A DNA stretch of 64,000 nucleotides, from NCBI GenBank assembly GCA_944474755.1, contig OX104112.1:50108774-50172773 (forward strand), in the 5' to 3' direction. Within the stretch, counting starts at the first letter, position 1; each line of letters opens with the position of its first letter. The position numbers and the translations under genes were made by a program. The notes under the pieces are model-generated. The model worked only from the letters and a program-made list of their open reading frames with translations, did no database searches and was not told the origin of the DNA. Positions 25,501-34,904 of this stretch are shown in pieces. This stretch comes from Limnoperna fortunei (lineage: Eukaryota; Mollusca; Bivalvia; Mytilida; Modiolidae).

Positions 25501-26106
25501 CAGACCGCGAACAGGCTTACCGTATTATTGCTTGGCAACCCCCAAACGAGAAGGTCTCTCCTATCCGCCACGTGGAGACGCTGGGCTGCTCTGTGGGTTG
25601 AGCAAGCACTGGGAGCCCTTCCAGTATACTCATAGTAGTGTGTGTTTGTTAAAGGGTGTTTGCTAAACATAAGAAAATCAATTTATAAAATGCTGGTCGA
25701 TTACACGTGTATTAAAATGTTTATGTGATTGCATTAATGATATGCATCTAAACGCTGTTGAGCGTTTCTTACAGTCTCCCCTCTTATGTCACAATTAAAT
25801 AATTCTAGTATACCTATTTTCTTTTCTGCAGAGGCACAGGAAGTAGCAACGATGTACGACGGGAAATATATCGAAGTGTCGGCAGGCCTCAACCACAATA
25901 TTGATGAATTACTGGTCGGAATTCTTGGATCGATACGTTTTAAACTGAACCCGTTATTGCCAGAACCTGTCTTACGGGTGGTGTCAAAGAAAGCAGGGGT
26001 GTCTCGACTTTCAATGAAAGGACCTATTAATTTCTTTAGTAGACTATTTAGGCGTGTTAGTAGCAGATCTAAAAGAGGTAGAAGACGTCTACATACAGTA
26101 ACTTGA
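12981..26106 (+). CDS. RGK-type (Rad/Gem/Rem-like) small GTPase, paralogue 1; 4 coding exons
   Basis: Exons are 12981-13704, 18814-18893, 20668-20851 and 25832-26106 (1263 nt, 420 aa), all with GT-AG introns of phases 1, 0 and 1. The ATG follows AGAAGGGAAAA and opens the longest frame. Residues 1-208 are a basic, Ser/Arg-rich extension with RSGSFRDQ twice (42-49, 62-69), a 14-3-3 mode-I-like RRSSLP (111-116) and VRSFK (144-148). The GTPase domain starts at Tyr209: P-loop GAPGVGKTS (216-224), NKLD (316-319) and G5-like EVSAG (344-348). The Ras DTAG element is absent; its place is held by VDASENEV, as expected for RGK proteins, but switch II is about six residues shorter than I recall in vertebrate Gem. 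The C-terminus has no CAAX box; it carries KGPINFFSRLFRR (392-404) and a polybasic tail (409-415), suited to membrane binding, and lacks the family's terminal Cys. RGK proteins inhibit CaV channels and regulate the cytoskeleton; that function is inferred here. Confidence 0.88.
14940..15098 (+). mobile_element. SINE family A, 5'-truncated copy in intron 1
   Basis: It lacks a recognisable tRNA head and starts at the body (TAATTGACAAGGAATGCCAG). It continues through GGGAGTTTTCTCCGAGTACA and AAAACTGGACGCCATGAAAC to GAAAGTGGCGTTAAACACC and a (CAAA)n tail. Confidence 0.88.
15455..15490 (+). repeat. Fragment related to the 49.4-kb palindrome arm
   Basis: ATGAGTGAGTTGGTCT (15455-15470) and ACCGATAAATA (15480-15490) occur in the same order and at nearly the same spacing as in the right arm of the palindrome at 49505-49563. 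This indicates that the palindrome arm is a dispersed repeat. Confidence 0.5.
17170..17405 (+). repeat. Dispersed repeat family C
   Basis: It aligns with 41448-41640: both begin with GTGTCTAATTAGAGGC or ATGTCTAATTAGAGGC, then CTGCTTACTC, GGTTTTTATTGGGT, a T/G-rich run, ATATC(T/C)GGATTTGTAATTG and a GGT(T/-)ACCTTGC-type end. A minus-strand copy is at about 24800-25030. No coding capacity is seen; class unknown. Confidence 0.75.
17803..17836 (+). repeat. (TCAA)n microsatellite
   Basis: About eight perfect tetranucleotide units, followed by degenerate TCAAT words. Confidence 0.95.
19473..19567 (+). repeat. (ATTG)n microsatellite, ~90 bp
   Basis: More than 20 nearly perfect TTGA/ATTG units. The minus-strand open frame with repeated Ser-Ile-Asn-Gln is a translation of this repeat. 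Confidence 0.97.
19887..20097 (+). mobile_element. SINE family A in intron 2
   Basis: Degraded head (GATCATGTTTTCAGTCAACA), then ATCTTAATTGACAAGGATTG, GTTCGGGGGTTTT, AAAAACTGGACGCCTTGAA and GAAAGCGGCGCTAAAACATC with a (CAAA)n tail. Confidence 0.88.
20330..20425 (+). mobile_element. SINE-like family B, 3' tail fragment
   Basis: AACATAGCTGAAATGCTGCT, CGCTAGGCGTTAAGCAGCAA and ATTAATCAGTCATTCAATT match the 3' end of family B copies at 7317 and 59637. The 5' part is missing or too diverged to see. Confidence 0.65.
21070..21245 (+). repeat. ~97-bp tandem duplication
   Basis: GAGGGCATTGCATTAGCTAA (21182) repeats GAAGGGCATTGCATTAGCTG (21084). Both are followed by GGAAATAAAA and an A-rich stretch ending in ATACATAAT or similar. 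A weaker third relation (TATAAATTAAACAAGATGTC) lies near 20914. Confidence 0.6.
21703..21815 (+). repeat. 57-bp tandem duplication
   Basis: GAGTTATTGCCCTGTTATGA starts at 21706 and again at 21763. Both copies continue with CTATTTCTTCATTT and TTTGTTTGCCA. GTTATTGCCCT words recur at 21930 and, diverged, at 22460, suggesting a wider dispersed repeat. Confidence 0.85.
22224..22437 (+). mobile_element. SINE family A in intron 3, with tRNA-like head
   Basis: A-box-like TGGCCGAGTGGTTAAGG (from 22227), GATCACGTGGT, a B-box-like AATTCGATTCGC, the body TTAATTGACAAGGATTGTCA, and a shortened 3' part ending in AAAGTAGCATTAAACGCC and (CAAA)n. Confidence 0.92.
24800..25030 (-). repeat. Dispersed repeat family C, minus strand
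   Basis: On the minus strand it reads GGTTTTTATTGAGTTCGGGC, a T-rich run, GTTTTGAGTTGTATATGTTT, CTATATACGGATTG, AATTGTCCCTGGACTT and GTTCTGTATGTTTCCTTCC, in the same order as the copies at 17170 and 41448. Confidence 0.65.
25212..25635 (-). mobile_element. SINE-like family B, minus strand, in intron 3
   Basis: On the minus strand it contains GCGTCTCCACGTGGCGGATA, GTAACGTGTTTGGAGAGTGC, CATTGTTGCCGCTACAAAA, a diverged CTGAAATACTGCTAAC with GACGTAAAGC, and an ATCAATAAAC tail. It ends about 200 bp before exon 4. Confidence 0.75.
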
Positions 26107-26889
26107 AATATTCAGAATGAATTTTGCAGTTTTCCGTGTTCCGTACATATATATTGATGTGTATAAATACAGACTGTGATGTAATAATATTCAATATAAA
26201 CTCAAAAAATAGATATTTGAATGCGAGAACTTTTATATGTTATTTCCGGTTTTGATAGCCTGAATATAGGTGCGACTACCTCAGAACTCTCAAAAACAAG
26301 CTGTGAAAGATCATGAAGATGTTATAAACAGTCCCAGACTAGAGTTGTTCTGTCAAAAACTGCTTAGGGTAGAGTCGCAATTTTCAAGAATGATTATCTG
26401 GTAGAGCTGCCTCAAACTATTTTTTATTGTAGAGCGCTCCTGTTGTACAGCTGCTCTCAGTAACCAAGCGTTATAGAACGTTAAGGATACCTGCTACTAT
26501 TTTCGTCAGCAGTCTCCACTCACTGTTATGTTCATTTCACCATATATATTAATATACATTTCGAAAACGTCAAAACATAACCGTTGCTTGGTACCAAAGT
26601 CAAAGTTTTAAATTATGAATCGGAATGTATAGAGATATACTTTGCATAAGGTCTAAACTTTAAAAAAAATTAACACGCACAATGAGTGTCAAAGATGGAC
26701 ACGAATATATAATTGGGTAACGGACATGACTTTATATACATGTATGAGAGTAGGGTAAAAAAAAATAGGATTTAAAATGTACTTATCAAATGACTATTTA
26801 AGGAATTAAATGTTGTATAAGTTATGTTTGCCACAGTAATTGAGAAGGTAAATGTTGGACTTAAGAAACGGAAGCCGACTACAGATCTC
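26107..26889 (+). other. 3' flank of GTPase gene 1
   Basis: This presumably includes the 3' UTR. No canonical AATAAA lies within the first few hundred bases. The nearest variants are AATATAAA near 26192 and ATTAAA near 26805, so the 3' end cannot be set. Confidence 0.4.
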
Positions 26890-27018
26890 AGGAGTCGATT
26901 TCACAAAAAGTCGTAACTGTAAAATCTATCGTAAGTGTTGGAAGATCAAAGTGAAATCTATGGTGACGTCAAAACTTACGATCGATTTCACACTTAGACT
27001 TTTTGTGAAACCGACCCC
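26890..27018. mobile_element. Fold-back MITE, ~129 bp
   Basis: The left end AGTCGATTTCACAAAAAGTC (26893-26912) is the inverse of the right end GACTTTTTGTGAAACCGAC (26998-27016), with two mismatches. Inside, TATCGTAAGT pairs with AAAACTTACGAT. Such short elements with GTTTCACAAA-type ends are typical of MITEs in marine invertebrates; the superfamily is not determined. Confidence 0.65.
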
Positions 27019-27921
27019 CAGTACTATCTCTTTACAAGATAATGATTAAGCGTATAAATTCGATCTCGCTATGTTTTATTCTAATTCGGCTAGAATGAGT
27101 GAATGGCTGTTTTAGTTGATATGTGTGTCGTTTAATGTAGTTTTTTCAGTAGTTATTTTTATATTTCGGTGTAAATTTGTATAAATTGTTTACATTGTAC
27201 GCATTTTACTCACACATGGCTACTGAAAAAAGAAATGTTGGTAAGACTTTTCATTACAGCTTTCGTAATAAATATGACTTATTGTCATTGAATAACTCAA
27301 TGTTCGGTGACTACTTGCAGTTTGTTAAGTCTTGAGATAGGAAACTATCGGTTCACCTGAACCCCCCTTTATGTTTTTGTCGCCATGAAGCGACAATAGC
27401 AAAAAGGTGGAAGCCAAGTGAAGATACAATTTTAATTAGATTGGGTTCAATCAAATCTAAATATTCTCTCAGAATACACTCAAACGGAAAACTACTAACA
27501 ACACGGTACGACAAAAAAGCATGATGACTTTCACTACAAAATGGCAAGTTTTCGTTTATTGATAACAAAACCAGCAGATCCTGTAACAGTTTTTACATTG
27601 ACAGCTCATACGTTATTCTAGATCCTTTCATCGGTATCCCGATTTTCTACACAGGACTCTGCCGTTGACCAATAAGCTATTCAAACAGGAATTGGTTAAC
27701 TTAGTTACGTAATTACTATGTAAATAGGACTTAGTTGATCGTTATGGAATTACTTTTACACCGACATGATTATAAGTTACCCAACAGGTGTCTAATAAGC
27801 CAGCTTCGTTTGCTTGTTAAGAGCACCCGAATATTAGTACATGTACCATGCATTTATTGAGTTCGGGTTACATATTTGGTTTGTGTTGTTCGTTTTTGGT
27901 TTCTTCTTTATGCTTTATGTT
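27019..27921. other. Gene-free; dispersed repeat fragment at ~27380-27450
   Basis: AGCAAAAAGGTGGAAGCCAA with TTTTAATTAGATTGG resembles the segments at 4435-4480 and 63698-63740. From about 27849 a GTTCGGGTTACATATTTGG segment with T/G-rich sequence resembles part of family C. No gene seen. Confidence 0.5.
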
Positions 27922-28161
27922 TTGTTTGTTTGTATGAATGATGTTTAACACCCTTTCAGCTAAATCATGGCGTCCAGGTTTTATTGTGGGAGGAATCAGG
28001 AGTACCTAAGGAAAACCCCGATTTTCGATAGAACTAGAAATCTTGGCAATAATGATAGGAGTAAAGTGCAACCTGCCCGCAGTGAGACTCGGAACCGCAA
28101 CTTCGGTGTTGATAGACCACATGATCAATAGTAAACGTTAACCACTCAACCACCGAGGCAC
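27922..28161 (-). mobile_element. SINE family A, minus strand, near full length
   Basis: On the minus strand: TGCCTCGGTGGTTGAGTGGT head, GATCATGTGGTCTATCAACA, B-box GCGGTTCCGAGTCTCACTGC, a diverged body, AAAACCTGGACGCCATGATT, GGGTGTTAAACATCATTC and a (CAAA)n tail. Confidence 0.88.
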
Positions 28162-28182
28162 AATGTGCCATATGTAATTGAC

Positions 28183-28456
28183 TTAAGGTATCCGAACCAC
28201 CATTAACCACGTGATCATATTTGGTGTCCCGGATGTCTATTGTTTTTCAATGGAGCAGACCTCGGTAATGTTCGGCAAACATCGGAAATACTAAATAACT
28301 ATAACTTGTTGAAACTTAAAACTACATTTGTTTTTAACATTGACTCAAAGTCAAATAGTATTTTGTATCATTAGCGATCAATTGATTTAATACAGCGGTA
28401 TTTCTTGGTCGAAAAGAAAATTAAATGGTAACTTCAATATGAGTCGGATACCTTAA
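28183..28456. mobile_element. TTAA-flanked MITE, copy 1 (274 bp)
   Basis: The ends read TTAAGGTATCCGA and TCGGATACCTTAA: a perfect inverted terminal GGTATCCGA bounded by TTAA. The interior is shared with the copy at 60216-60493 (AGCAGACCTCGGT, ACATTGACTCAAAGT, GTATTTCTTGGTC). TTAA target duplication is typical of piggyBac and Kolobok transposons; which one is not determined. It has no coding capacity, so it would be non-autonomous. Confidence 0.85.
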
Positions 28457-29313
28457 TACTGAAATTTTAAGTTCACGTAGTTCTTGATTCTTGTTGCCCT
28501 TCAGTTTTCTTACAGTACACTCGCAATTGCTTAAGTGGTTCATATACAAATATCTATAAGTGGTGACTGAACAAATGGAATCACTTATAAATGCACGATT
28601 AATTTTAAACACAACAAAAAAACCAGAAATATTATCATAACAACACGATTTATCATGCAGTCATTGCATTTGCTGTACAATCATGACAATAAACTTATTC
28701 GTAATCGATGTCTGCTTGATGCAATACTTATAGTACATGTACCAAATAAAAAAAAAGAAATTAACGGTGACTGACAATTCGTTAGTACAGCACAGTAGAC
28801 CATGTGTGTGCATGTGTTCGCTTTTTTGTACTCCGCGTACTCCGGTGTTAATGTCATTAAAACTATACTTAAAAGTATCTAAATGAAATTACAGGATAAA
28901 AGAAAATAATGTCCATTATTGGAAAATATATTTTATATTTTGTATTTGTTAGGACAAGCTTATTCTTAAAGTCAAACACTGTGCGCTTTTTTTTGGGGGG
29001 GGGGGCAGGGTGTTTGCCCCCTTCCGCTCTGAAGAGATGGCTTATAAAGGTTCATTGTATATGGTATTCGGACCGGTATTTGTTTAGTGTAGACAAACGT
29101 TTAATTTTATTTTACAATAGATCAAATTTGACAGGCACTGTCTATAAATAAATGGGATTGGCCATCAGAGAAATTATTAAAATAAAATGAAAGCGGCAAA
29201 ACTGTTATCGTCTATCACGGGAGATTCGTAAAAATACGACGGAAATTTAAATTACGAAATAGCACCATGGACGTGAAAACAAAACGTGTTTCCCCGTCCG
29301 ACGTGGGTATTTG

Positions 29314-29347
<34 letters not shown>

Positions 29348-30001
29348 TCGTTTGTTTTTCTTTTTTAGGTGCCTGAATTCATGCCTGCTATCTGCACAAA
29401 TGGTGTTCAGATAAACTATGGTGGATTCTATTCTCAACTGGGTAAAAAAAATGGGGTTCTTACTTAAACACATTTTAAGGAGATACATGTCAACTTTAGC
29501 ATATTCTTATATATTCAGTTATATAACAGTTATACGTGGAAACACAATTGTTATACAAAAATGTTTGGTCTGAACAATCTTCCACTAGTATAACACAGAA
29601 TTTTCGTTTGTTGCTGGCGCTGATTGATCTAGCTGTTAACATATGCTTAAATCTAAATTGTATTTAATGTTAATTGAATCCATCATATAGAATCTGTTTT
29701 TTTTTTTGATCGTCAGAGATAAGACTTGTACTCAATAATTATAATTGTCTCAAACAAAACCACTCATTTGATGTTATGTAACTACCGAATGTTTGTAGAA
29801 AATTAAATAATCATTACTCCCACGTATATAACTTACAAGTATTTCCGCAATGTAGATTATTCCTTTCTGTAGTTTTATAATAAATTGATTGTAAAAAGAC
29901 GTGCAATTATAGTAAAGATAGGATATGAATAGATCAATAAGTAATCAGTTTTCGTATGGTTTCTTATATTCGTGTTACAAAGAGTTGAATGTGCAGCTTC
30001 C
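28457..30001. other. Gene-free; homopolymer runs and (TTTC)n
   Basis: It contains a T9-G10 block near 28986-29007 and a (TTTC)n microsatellite at about 29309-29349. The open frame 28909-29151 crosses the homopolymer block and has no recognised domain. Confidence 0.55.
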
Positions 30002-30043
30002 TACGGAGCCCGGATAGGGACATTCAAAGAAAAAAAATTATGT

Positions 30044-30476
30044 TGTGCGCACAATATATTATTTTGTGCGCACATTATATTTATTTTGTGCGCACAATAT
30101 ATTATTTTGTGCGCACATTATATTTATTTTGTGCGCACAATATATTATTTTGTGCGCACATTATATTTATTTTGTGCGCACAATATATTATTTTGTGCGC
30201 ACAACATATTATATTGTGCGCACATCATATTATATTGTGCGCACATTATATTATATTTCGCGCACATCATATTATATTGAGCGCACAACATATTATTTTG
30301 TGCGCACAACATATTATATTGTGCGCACATCACATTATATTGTGCGCACAACATATTATATTGTGCGCACAATATATTATTTTGTGCGCACAACATATTA
30401 TTTTGAGCCCTCATGATATTAGTTTGTGTGCATCACATATATCTTAAGCGCACAATTTAATTATTTTGAGCGCGCA
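30044..30476 (+). repeat. Left terminal array of ~21 GTGCGCAC units
   Basis: The 8-bp palindrome GTGCGCAC recurs every 21-22 bp, separated by A/T-only spacers. The first six units alternate AATATATTATTTT and ATTATATTTATTTT spacers, forming ~43-bp dimers. The inner units are degenerate (GAGCCCTC, GTGTGCAT, AAGCGCAC, GAGCGCGC). All six frames are open over long stretches because the repeat lacks stops; none is a gene. Confidence 0.97.
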
Positions 30477-30583
30477 ACAAAATATTTAATTATATAATGC
30501 ACGTTAAAGGGTTGCAAATAAGTAATATAGTTCAAAGAGCGCAAAGAAAGGCACTTGATATAGTCAAATGAAACCGGTGGTAC

Positions 30584-32386
30584 GTGATGGATAAATATAT
30601 ACGTTTTTACTTCGAAATGGTCCTTGATTATTCAGAAATATTGCCAGTGCTTGCCCATAATCATCGATATATCATATCTATGAGACATTTTAAAAGACAT
30701 TTAAAACGAATGCACCTTTATCGTCGAAAGAATTATACACAGATAGAAGAAGTTGCTTCATTTATTAGAAACGAAATCAAAACATATGGACAGAGTCACG
30801 GATATCTTTGGATGCATATGAAATGTCTTCAGGCAGGGTTGGTGGTACAAAAGGAATATATAAGGATTTTGCTACTAATTCTCGATAAAAATGGTGTTCA
30901 GAACAGAAAAAGGTCAAGATTAAAAAGGCGCGTTTATTCAACTAAAGGACCCAATTTCATATGGCATTTAGATTCATACGACAAACTAAAACCTTATGGA
31001 ATTTGCATAAATGGGTGCATTGATTTGGTTGAAGGCAGGACCAACAAGCAATGACCCTAAAGTCATTGCTGGGTATTTCCTGGAAGCCTTTCTTGACCTG
31101 AATGCAACACCTGTTTCAATTAGGAGTGATTTAGGAACAGAGAACGGCCTTGTTGCAGAAATGCAATCGTTTTTGCGACGTCGAAACAACAACCAGGATC
31201 CTAATAATATAAATCGGGACAAGCCAACATAACCAGAGAATAGAATCTTGGTGGGAAATTTTACGTAAAGAATCGTCCTCCTTTTGGATTTCACTCTTTA
31301 AAAGTCTCAAAGATGATGGCCTTTTAAGTGGTGACTTTCTTCACAAGAGTTTAATTCAATTTTGTTTCCTTCCTATTATTCAGGTAAGAACTTTCAGGTA
31401 AACTCTTTTCATTTGACGATGAAAATGCAATTAATTTAGTAATTGAAAAGAAATATTCCCTCAATCTTTAGAATATAATATAGTAATTTCTTTTAATAAA
31501 AAAATGATATTGTTCAACTCCCGATAAGCTTTATTTTCTTATTTTGAAACAATATATTAGTCTTACAGATGAAACTATGAATATCCACCTTCATAGGACA
31601 GTCATTAAAATCTGAGGAGACCCAAGTCTTATTAAATTTAAAATTGTTGTCTGTACACAGGACTTTCTCCCCTCTATCAGTACAAATTCATTGTCTTGGT
31701 TATGTTTTAGTCGTGTCTGTGATAATCAGTAATTAAGTGCTGTAATGTGGACAATAAATAAAATTTAAGGTACATGTACTAGTAGTAGCTGCTTGAATAA
31801 CATCAATGTTAAAAAGGGCCGCATTCGCCTACAATTTCCGCATCAACTCTCGACAGGTACATGTAAGAATTTAAGGTAAGAGAGGAATGATTACTTACAT
31901 AATTTTTACTTTGCTTACATCACTTTGACTTACAATATAGCTAGACTAGATCTCGTTTCTTTTTTTATTCTGACAAGTTATTTATTTGACTGATTTAGAC
32001 TCCGTTGACCTCTGTTTGTTTTCATTAACAGATTGCTTTATTTTTATCTTCAGAAGGAACTAATAGATGTTTCAAATATATGGAATGCTCACAAAATTAG
32101 AAAATCTTACTCAGCTTGTTGCCCTTCTGGTCGACCTTTTATGCTTTACAATACGCCTGAATTTTATGGAACAACAGATCAATCACAAGATGTGAACTTA
32201 CAGGATGTAGACAATTGTGTACAGCACTGCACGATCTTAAAACTGCCATGCGATAAAGACATATATAAATTAGCAAAACTATACGTGGAAGAGAGAAATA
32301 TTGAAAGACCTAGTGATGCATATGAGGCAGTAACCCTGTACAGGTTCCTACTTGAACGTTTCGAGACGGATTTGTCACGTCTCTAA
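30584..32386 (+). pseudogene. Decayed rve/DDE transposase of the GTGCGCAC transposon (two frameshifts, one intron)
   Basis: The frame from 30584 encodes a basic N-terminal region and then the first catalytic block WHLDSYDKLKPYG (Asp codon 30971-30973, residue 130). It breaks just after CINGCID near 31025: about 18-20 nt seem deleted, and the reading continues in another frame with WLKAGPTSNDPKVIAGYF. The second acidic block is IRSDLGTEN (Asp 31128-31130). A second frameshift lies at about 31190-31218, after which NQRIESWWEILRKE carries the third acidic residue (Glu 31243-31245). The first exon ends at a strong donor ATTCAG|GTAAGA (31383). The next begins after TTATCTTCAG at 32054, phase 0, encoding a 110-aa C-terminal part to the stop at 32386. 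The whole gives a D-D-E integrase-core transposase that cannot be made intact from this copy. Confidence 0.82.
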
Positions 32387-33357
32387 AGTTTTTCAAAAAT
32401 AAAATTATGAACTTATTTGGTATTGAATCTTGTGCATTGTATGTTTAGACACTATAATCTTGAGCAAATACAAGAAGGAGATCAGTGACCTTTGGTCATG
32501 TTGAAGACTGATTATGTTGGCTGTGTCGCATACGCTTATTCCACATCTCATTGTCTTCTGTTTAAACTTTTGACTTTTTCAGTTTTAGCTTAATGTAGAA
32601 ATATGAACACAGTTAAAGATTTTGTCATTGTTTTGGTCCTCATATGATATTGTCCTTATTTGCAAGAGGGTTAACTTCTTACATTTTATAAGTAGTAGAT
32701 TTTTCGTCACAACATTTATTGATAATATATACCCAAGTGGCTCTTATAATAGAAACATATACTAACATACTTTCTTTGCTGAACCTATAACAAAATTTGT
32801 AGATCCTAATGTGCTTTACAATATACAATTATAAATTGTTTAAATATCTTATACAGTTTTCAACATATTGAGCTCAATAAGTGCAAAATTCATTAAAAAA
32901 CACTACAGAAAAAGGGCCATAACTCCTACATGCTGGATCTTCTTCAAATTTTCAGAGTAGGTAGATCTACAGGTGCTGTTCACTTTTGTAAAATTATGTC
33001 CCCCGTCGCCGAATTAAAAATGAAAATTTACTCAATATCAAATCAATATGGTGTTGTAATATGATCAACTACATATCATGACAAACAATTCTACACCATT
33101 GATTCGTCTCAGAGGAGTTGCACACACAAAATGTTCCTATGACCTAAAATGAACAAAGTCGATAAAGTCCCATAACTCCTATTAAGTTTGTTAAATATAA
33201 AAATGCACTTGTAGAATGATCAAGTATAAATATGATGAAAAACAATCCTGCAAAATTTCAACAAAATCCGTTGAGCAGTCTCAAAGAAGATGCGCTAAAA
33301 ATTGTGACATACGGACAAATTGACGAAGACCATAAACGGGTCAGAGGGAGACAATAA
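32387..33357. other. Non-coding interior of the transposon
   Basis: AT-rich. From about 32910 a repeat-like stretch with GGGCCATAACTCCTACATGC and GTAGGTAGATCTACAGGTGC resembles sequence again at about 33540-33720, so it is itself part of a dispersed repeat. Confidence 0.55.
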
Positions 33358-34521
33358 ACAAGAGGCTACCAGGAGCCTGAATCGCTCACCACGCGTTAAA
33401 GGGGCCTAGCTCCTATAAGGGGTCATCTGACAATGTCGACCCAAAAACAATTTTGTAGAGCACAATTAGCTGAACATTTAAGCAATCAAAACCTTTTCCG
33501 TATCTTCTATCGCTCACAATCTATAAGGCTAAAACCACTATTTTTGGCGTTTAAGGGGTCATAACTCCTAAATCTGACAACTTCGACCTAATTGAACATT
33601 TTGTAGAGCTTAATTAGCTGAACAATATGCAATTGCAATTACTTCAATATCTCATATAGTTTTTGAGATATAAGGCTAATTTTTAGGGTAGGTAGATCTT
33701 GATGTGCTGATCACTTTTACCCTGCCAGAATTTTGGTACCAATGACCGTTTTTGAGTTATTGGCAAACAACTGCTATTTACCCCTATATAGCTATGTGTT
33801 ATTTTTAGTAACGGCGGTCATGTTGTTTATCGGATCAATCACAGGGACTTGCTCCCCTCTATCAATATTGTGGATCAATACTAAATGAGGATCGTTTATA
33901 GCCAACATGTCATATATAATTCCTGAAAAGTTTCAGCTAAATTGGTTCAGTGAATTTTTTGAAATCGTTAACGGACGACGACTGACGCATAGTGATGGCA
34001 TAAGCTCACCTGGCCGAAAAGATACGATTTACCATCCGTCCACTACGTTCCCGTGAGGGTTACGGGCCGTAAAGTTCACCTGGCCAAAAAATTGAAGTAT
34101 TTCCACAAATATTTCACGGATTTGCAAGAAATTTTAATCTACACATTACGAGATGCTACACAGCAACTGTACAAAATTTCCCAAACTATTGTTAACAGTT
34201 TTTGAGTTTTAGTGTAATCGTTCACAAGAATTGTTGACGAATTAACGGACGGACGGACAGATAGACAGAGAGACAGACGGACAAACTGAAATCTATAAGG
34301 CGTCCAACCAAATGTCTACAGACGCCGAAAACGACTCTGTCGCCATAATATACCAGTAATGCCACCACATTTTTTTTGCGGTCGTAAAATAAAATAAAAA
34401 AACACATGTTTTTTGCAGGACAACCTACGTTTAAAAAAAAACAAGGTTTCAATAAATTCTGTTCTGTAGTTTTAGAGAAGATATTTAAACAAGAGGCTCC
34501 CAGGAGGCTGAATCGCTCACC
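33358..34521 (+). repeat. Dispersed repeat inside the transposon, bounded by a direct repeat
   Basis: ACAAGAGGCTACCAGGAGCC with TGAATCGCTCACC (33358-33390) recurs as ACAAGAGGCTCCCAGGAGGC with TGAATCGCTCACC at 34489-34521. Between them are GGGGTCATAACTCC, GTAGAGC(A/T)(C/T)AATTAGCTGAAC twice, AGCTCACCTGGCC twice, and a GGACGGACGGACAGATAGAC run near 34234-34280. This looks like one or two non-autonomous elements inserted in the transposon; class unknown. Confidence 0.6.
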
Positions 34522-34557
34522 TAGTCCTTAAGCCATAAAATAAATAAATAAATAAAT

Positions 34558-34866
34558 AAGCACAAAATACATATAATGTGCGCACAAAATAATATATTGT
34601 GCGCACAAAATAATATACTGTTCGCACAATATAATATGTTGTGCGCAAAATATAATATGATGTGCGCACAATATAATATGATGTGCGCACAATATAATAT
34701 CTTGTCCGCACAATATGATATGATGTGCGCACAATATAATATGTTGTGCGCACAAAATAATATATTGTGCGCTCAAAATAAATATAATGTGCGCACGAAA
34801 TAATATATTGCGCGCACAAAATAATATATTGTGCGCACAAAATAATATATTGTGTGCACAACATAA
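34558..34866 (-). repeat. Right terminal array of ~14-15 GTGCGCAC units
   Basis: Same palindromic unit and A/T spacers as the left array but in inverted order, with variants GTTCGCAC, GTGCGCAA, GTCCGCAC, GTGCGCTC, GCGCGCAC and GTGTGCAC. It is shorter than the left array by about six units. It is preceded by (AAAT)n at 34540-34558. Open frames here are repeat artefacts. Confidence 0.96.
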
Positions 34867-34904
34867 TTTTTTTTTTCTTTGAATTTCCCTATCCGGGCTC
34901 CGTA

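Larger units (their letters stand above)
20852..25831 (+). other. Intron 3 of GTPase gene 1 (4980 bp)
   Basis: Donor GAAG|GTAAAC and acceptor CTTTTCTGCAG|AGG; phase 1. It contains small tandem duplications, a family A SINE, a family C repeat (-) and a family B element (-), listed separately. At 23496-23720 a T/G-rich stretch may be another old repeat. No further exon-like frame was recognised. Confidence 0.85.
30002..34904 (+). mobile_element. ~4.9-kb DNA transposon with GTGCGCAC-array inverted ends
   Basis: The two ends are inverted copies: left TACGGAGCCCGGATAGGGAC (30002) and right, on the minus strand, TACGGAGCCCGGATAGGGAA (ending 34904). Both are followed by ATTCAAAG, an A-run and ATTATGTTGTGCGCACA-type sequence leading into arrays of GTGCGCAC units. 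A TA at each outer edge could be a target duplication or part of the palindromic end. Inside are a decayed rve/DDE transposase gene (30584-32386) and later dispersed-repeat insertions. As I recall, the transposase belongs to an integrase-core family widespread in fish, cnidarians and molluscs (possibly the IS3EU-type group; unsure). Confidence 0.85.

Noticed and set aside
28909..29151. 80-codon frame crossing the T9-G10 block
   Set aside because: The frame depends on an unstable homopolymer run and shows no domain.
29972..30447. Overlapping long frames rich in Ile-Tyr-Tyr-Val-Arg-Thr / Leu-Cys-Ala-His
   Set aside because: They are translations of the GTGCGCAC array in several frames and on both strands; the same happens at 34517-34864.
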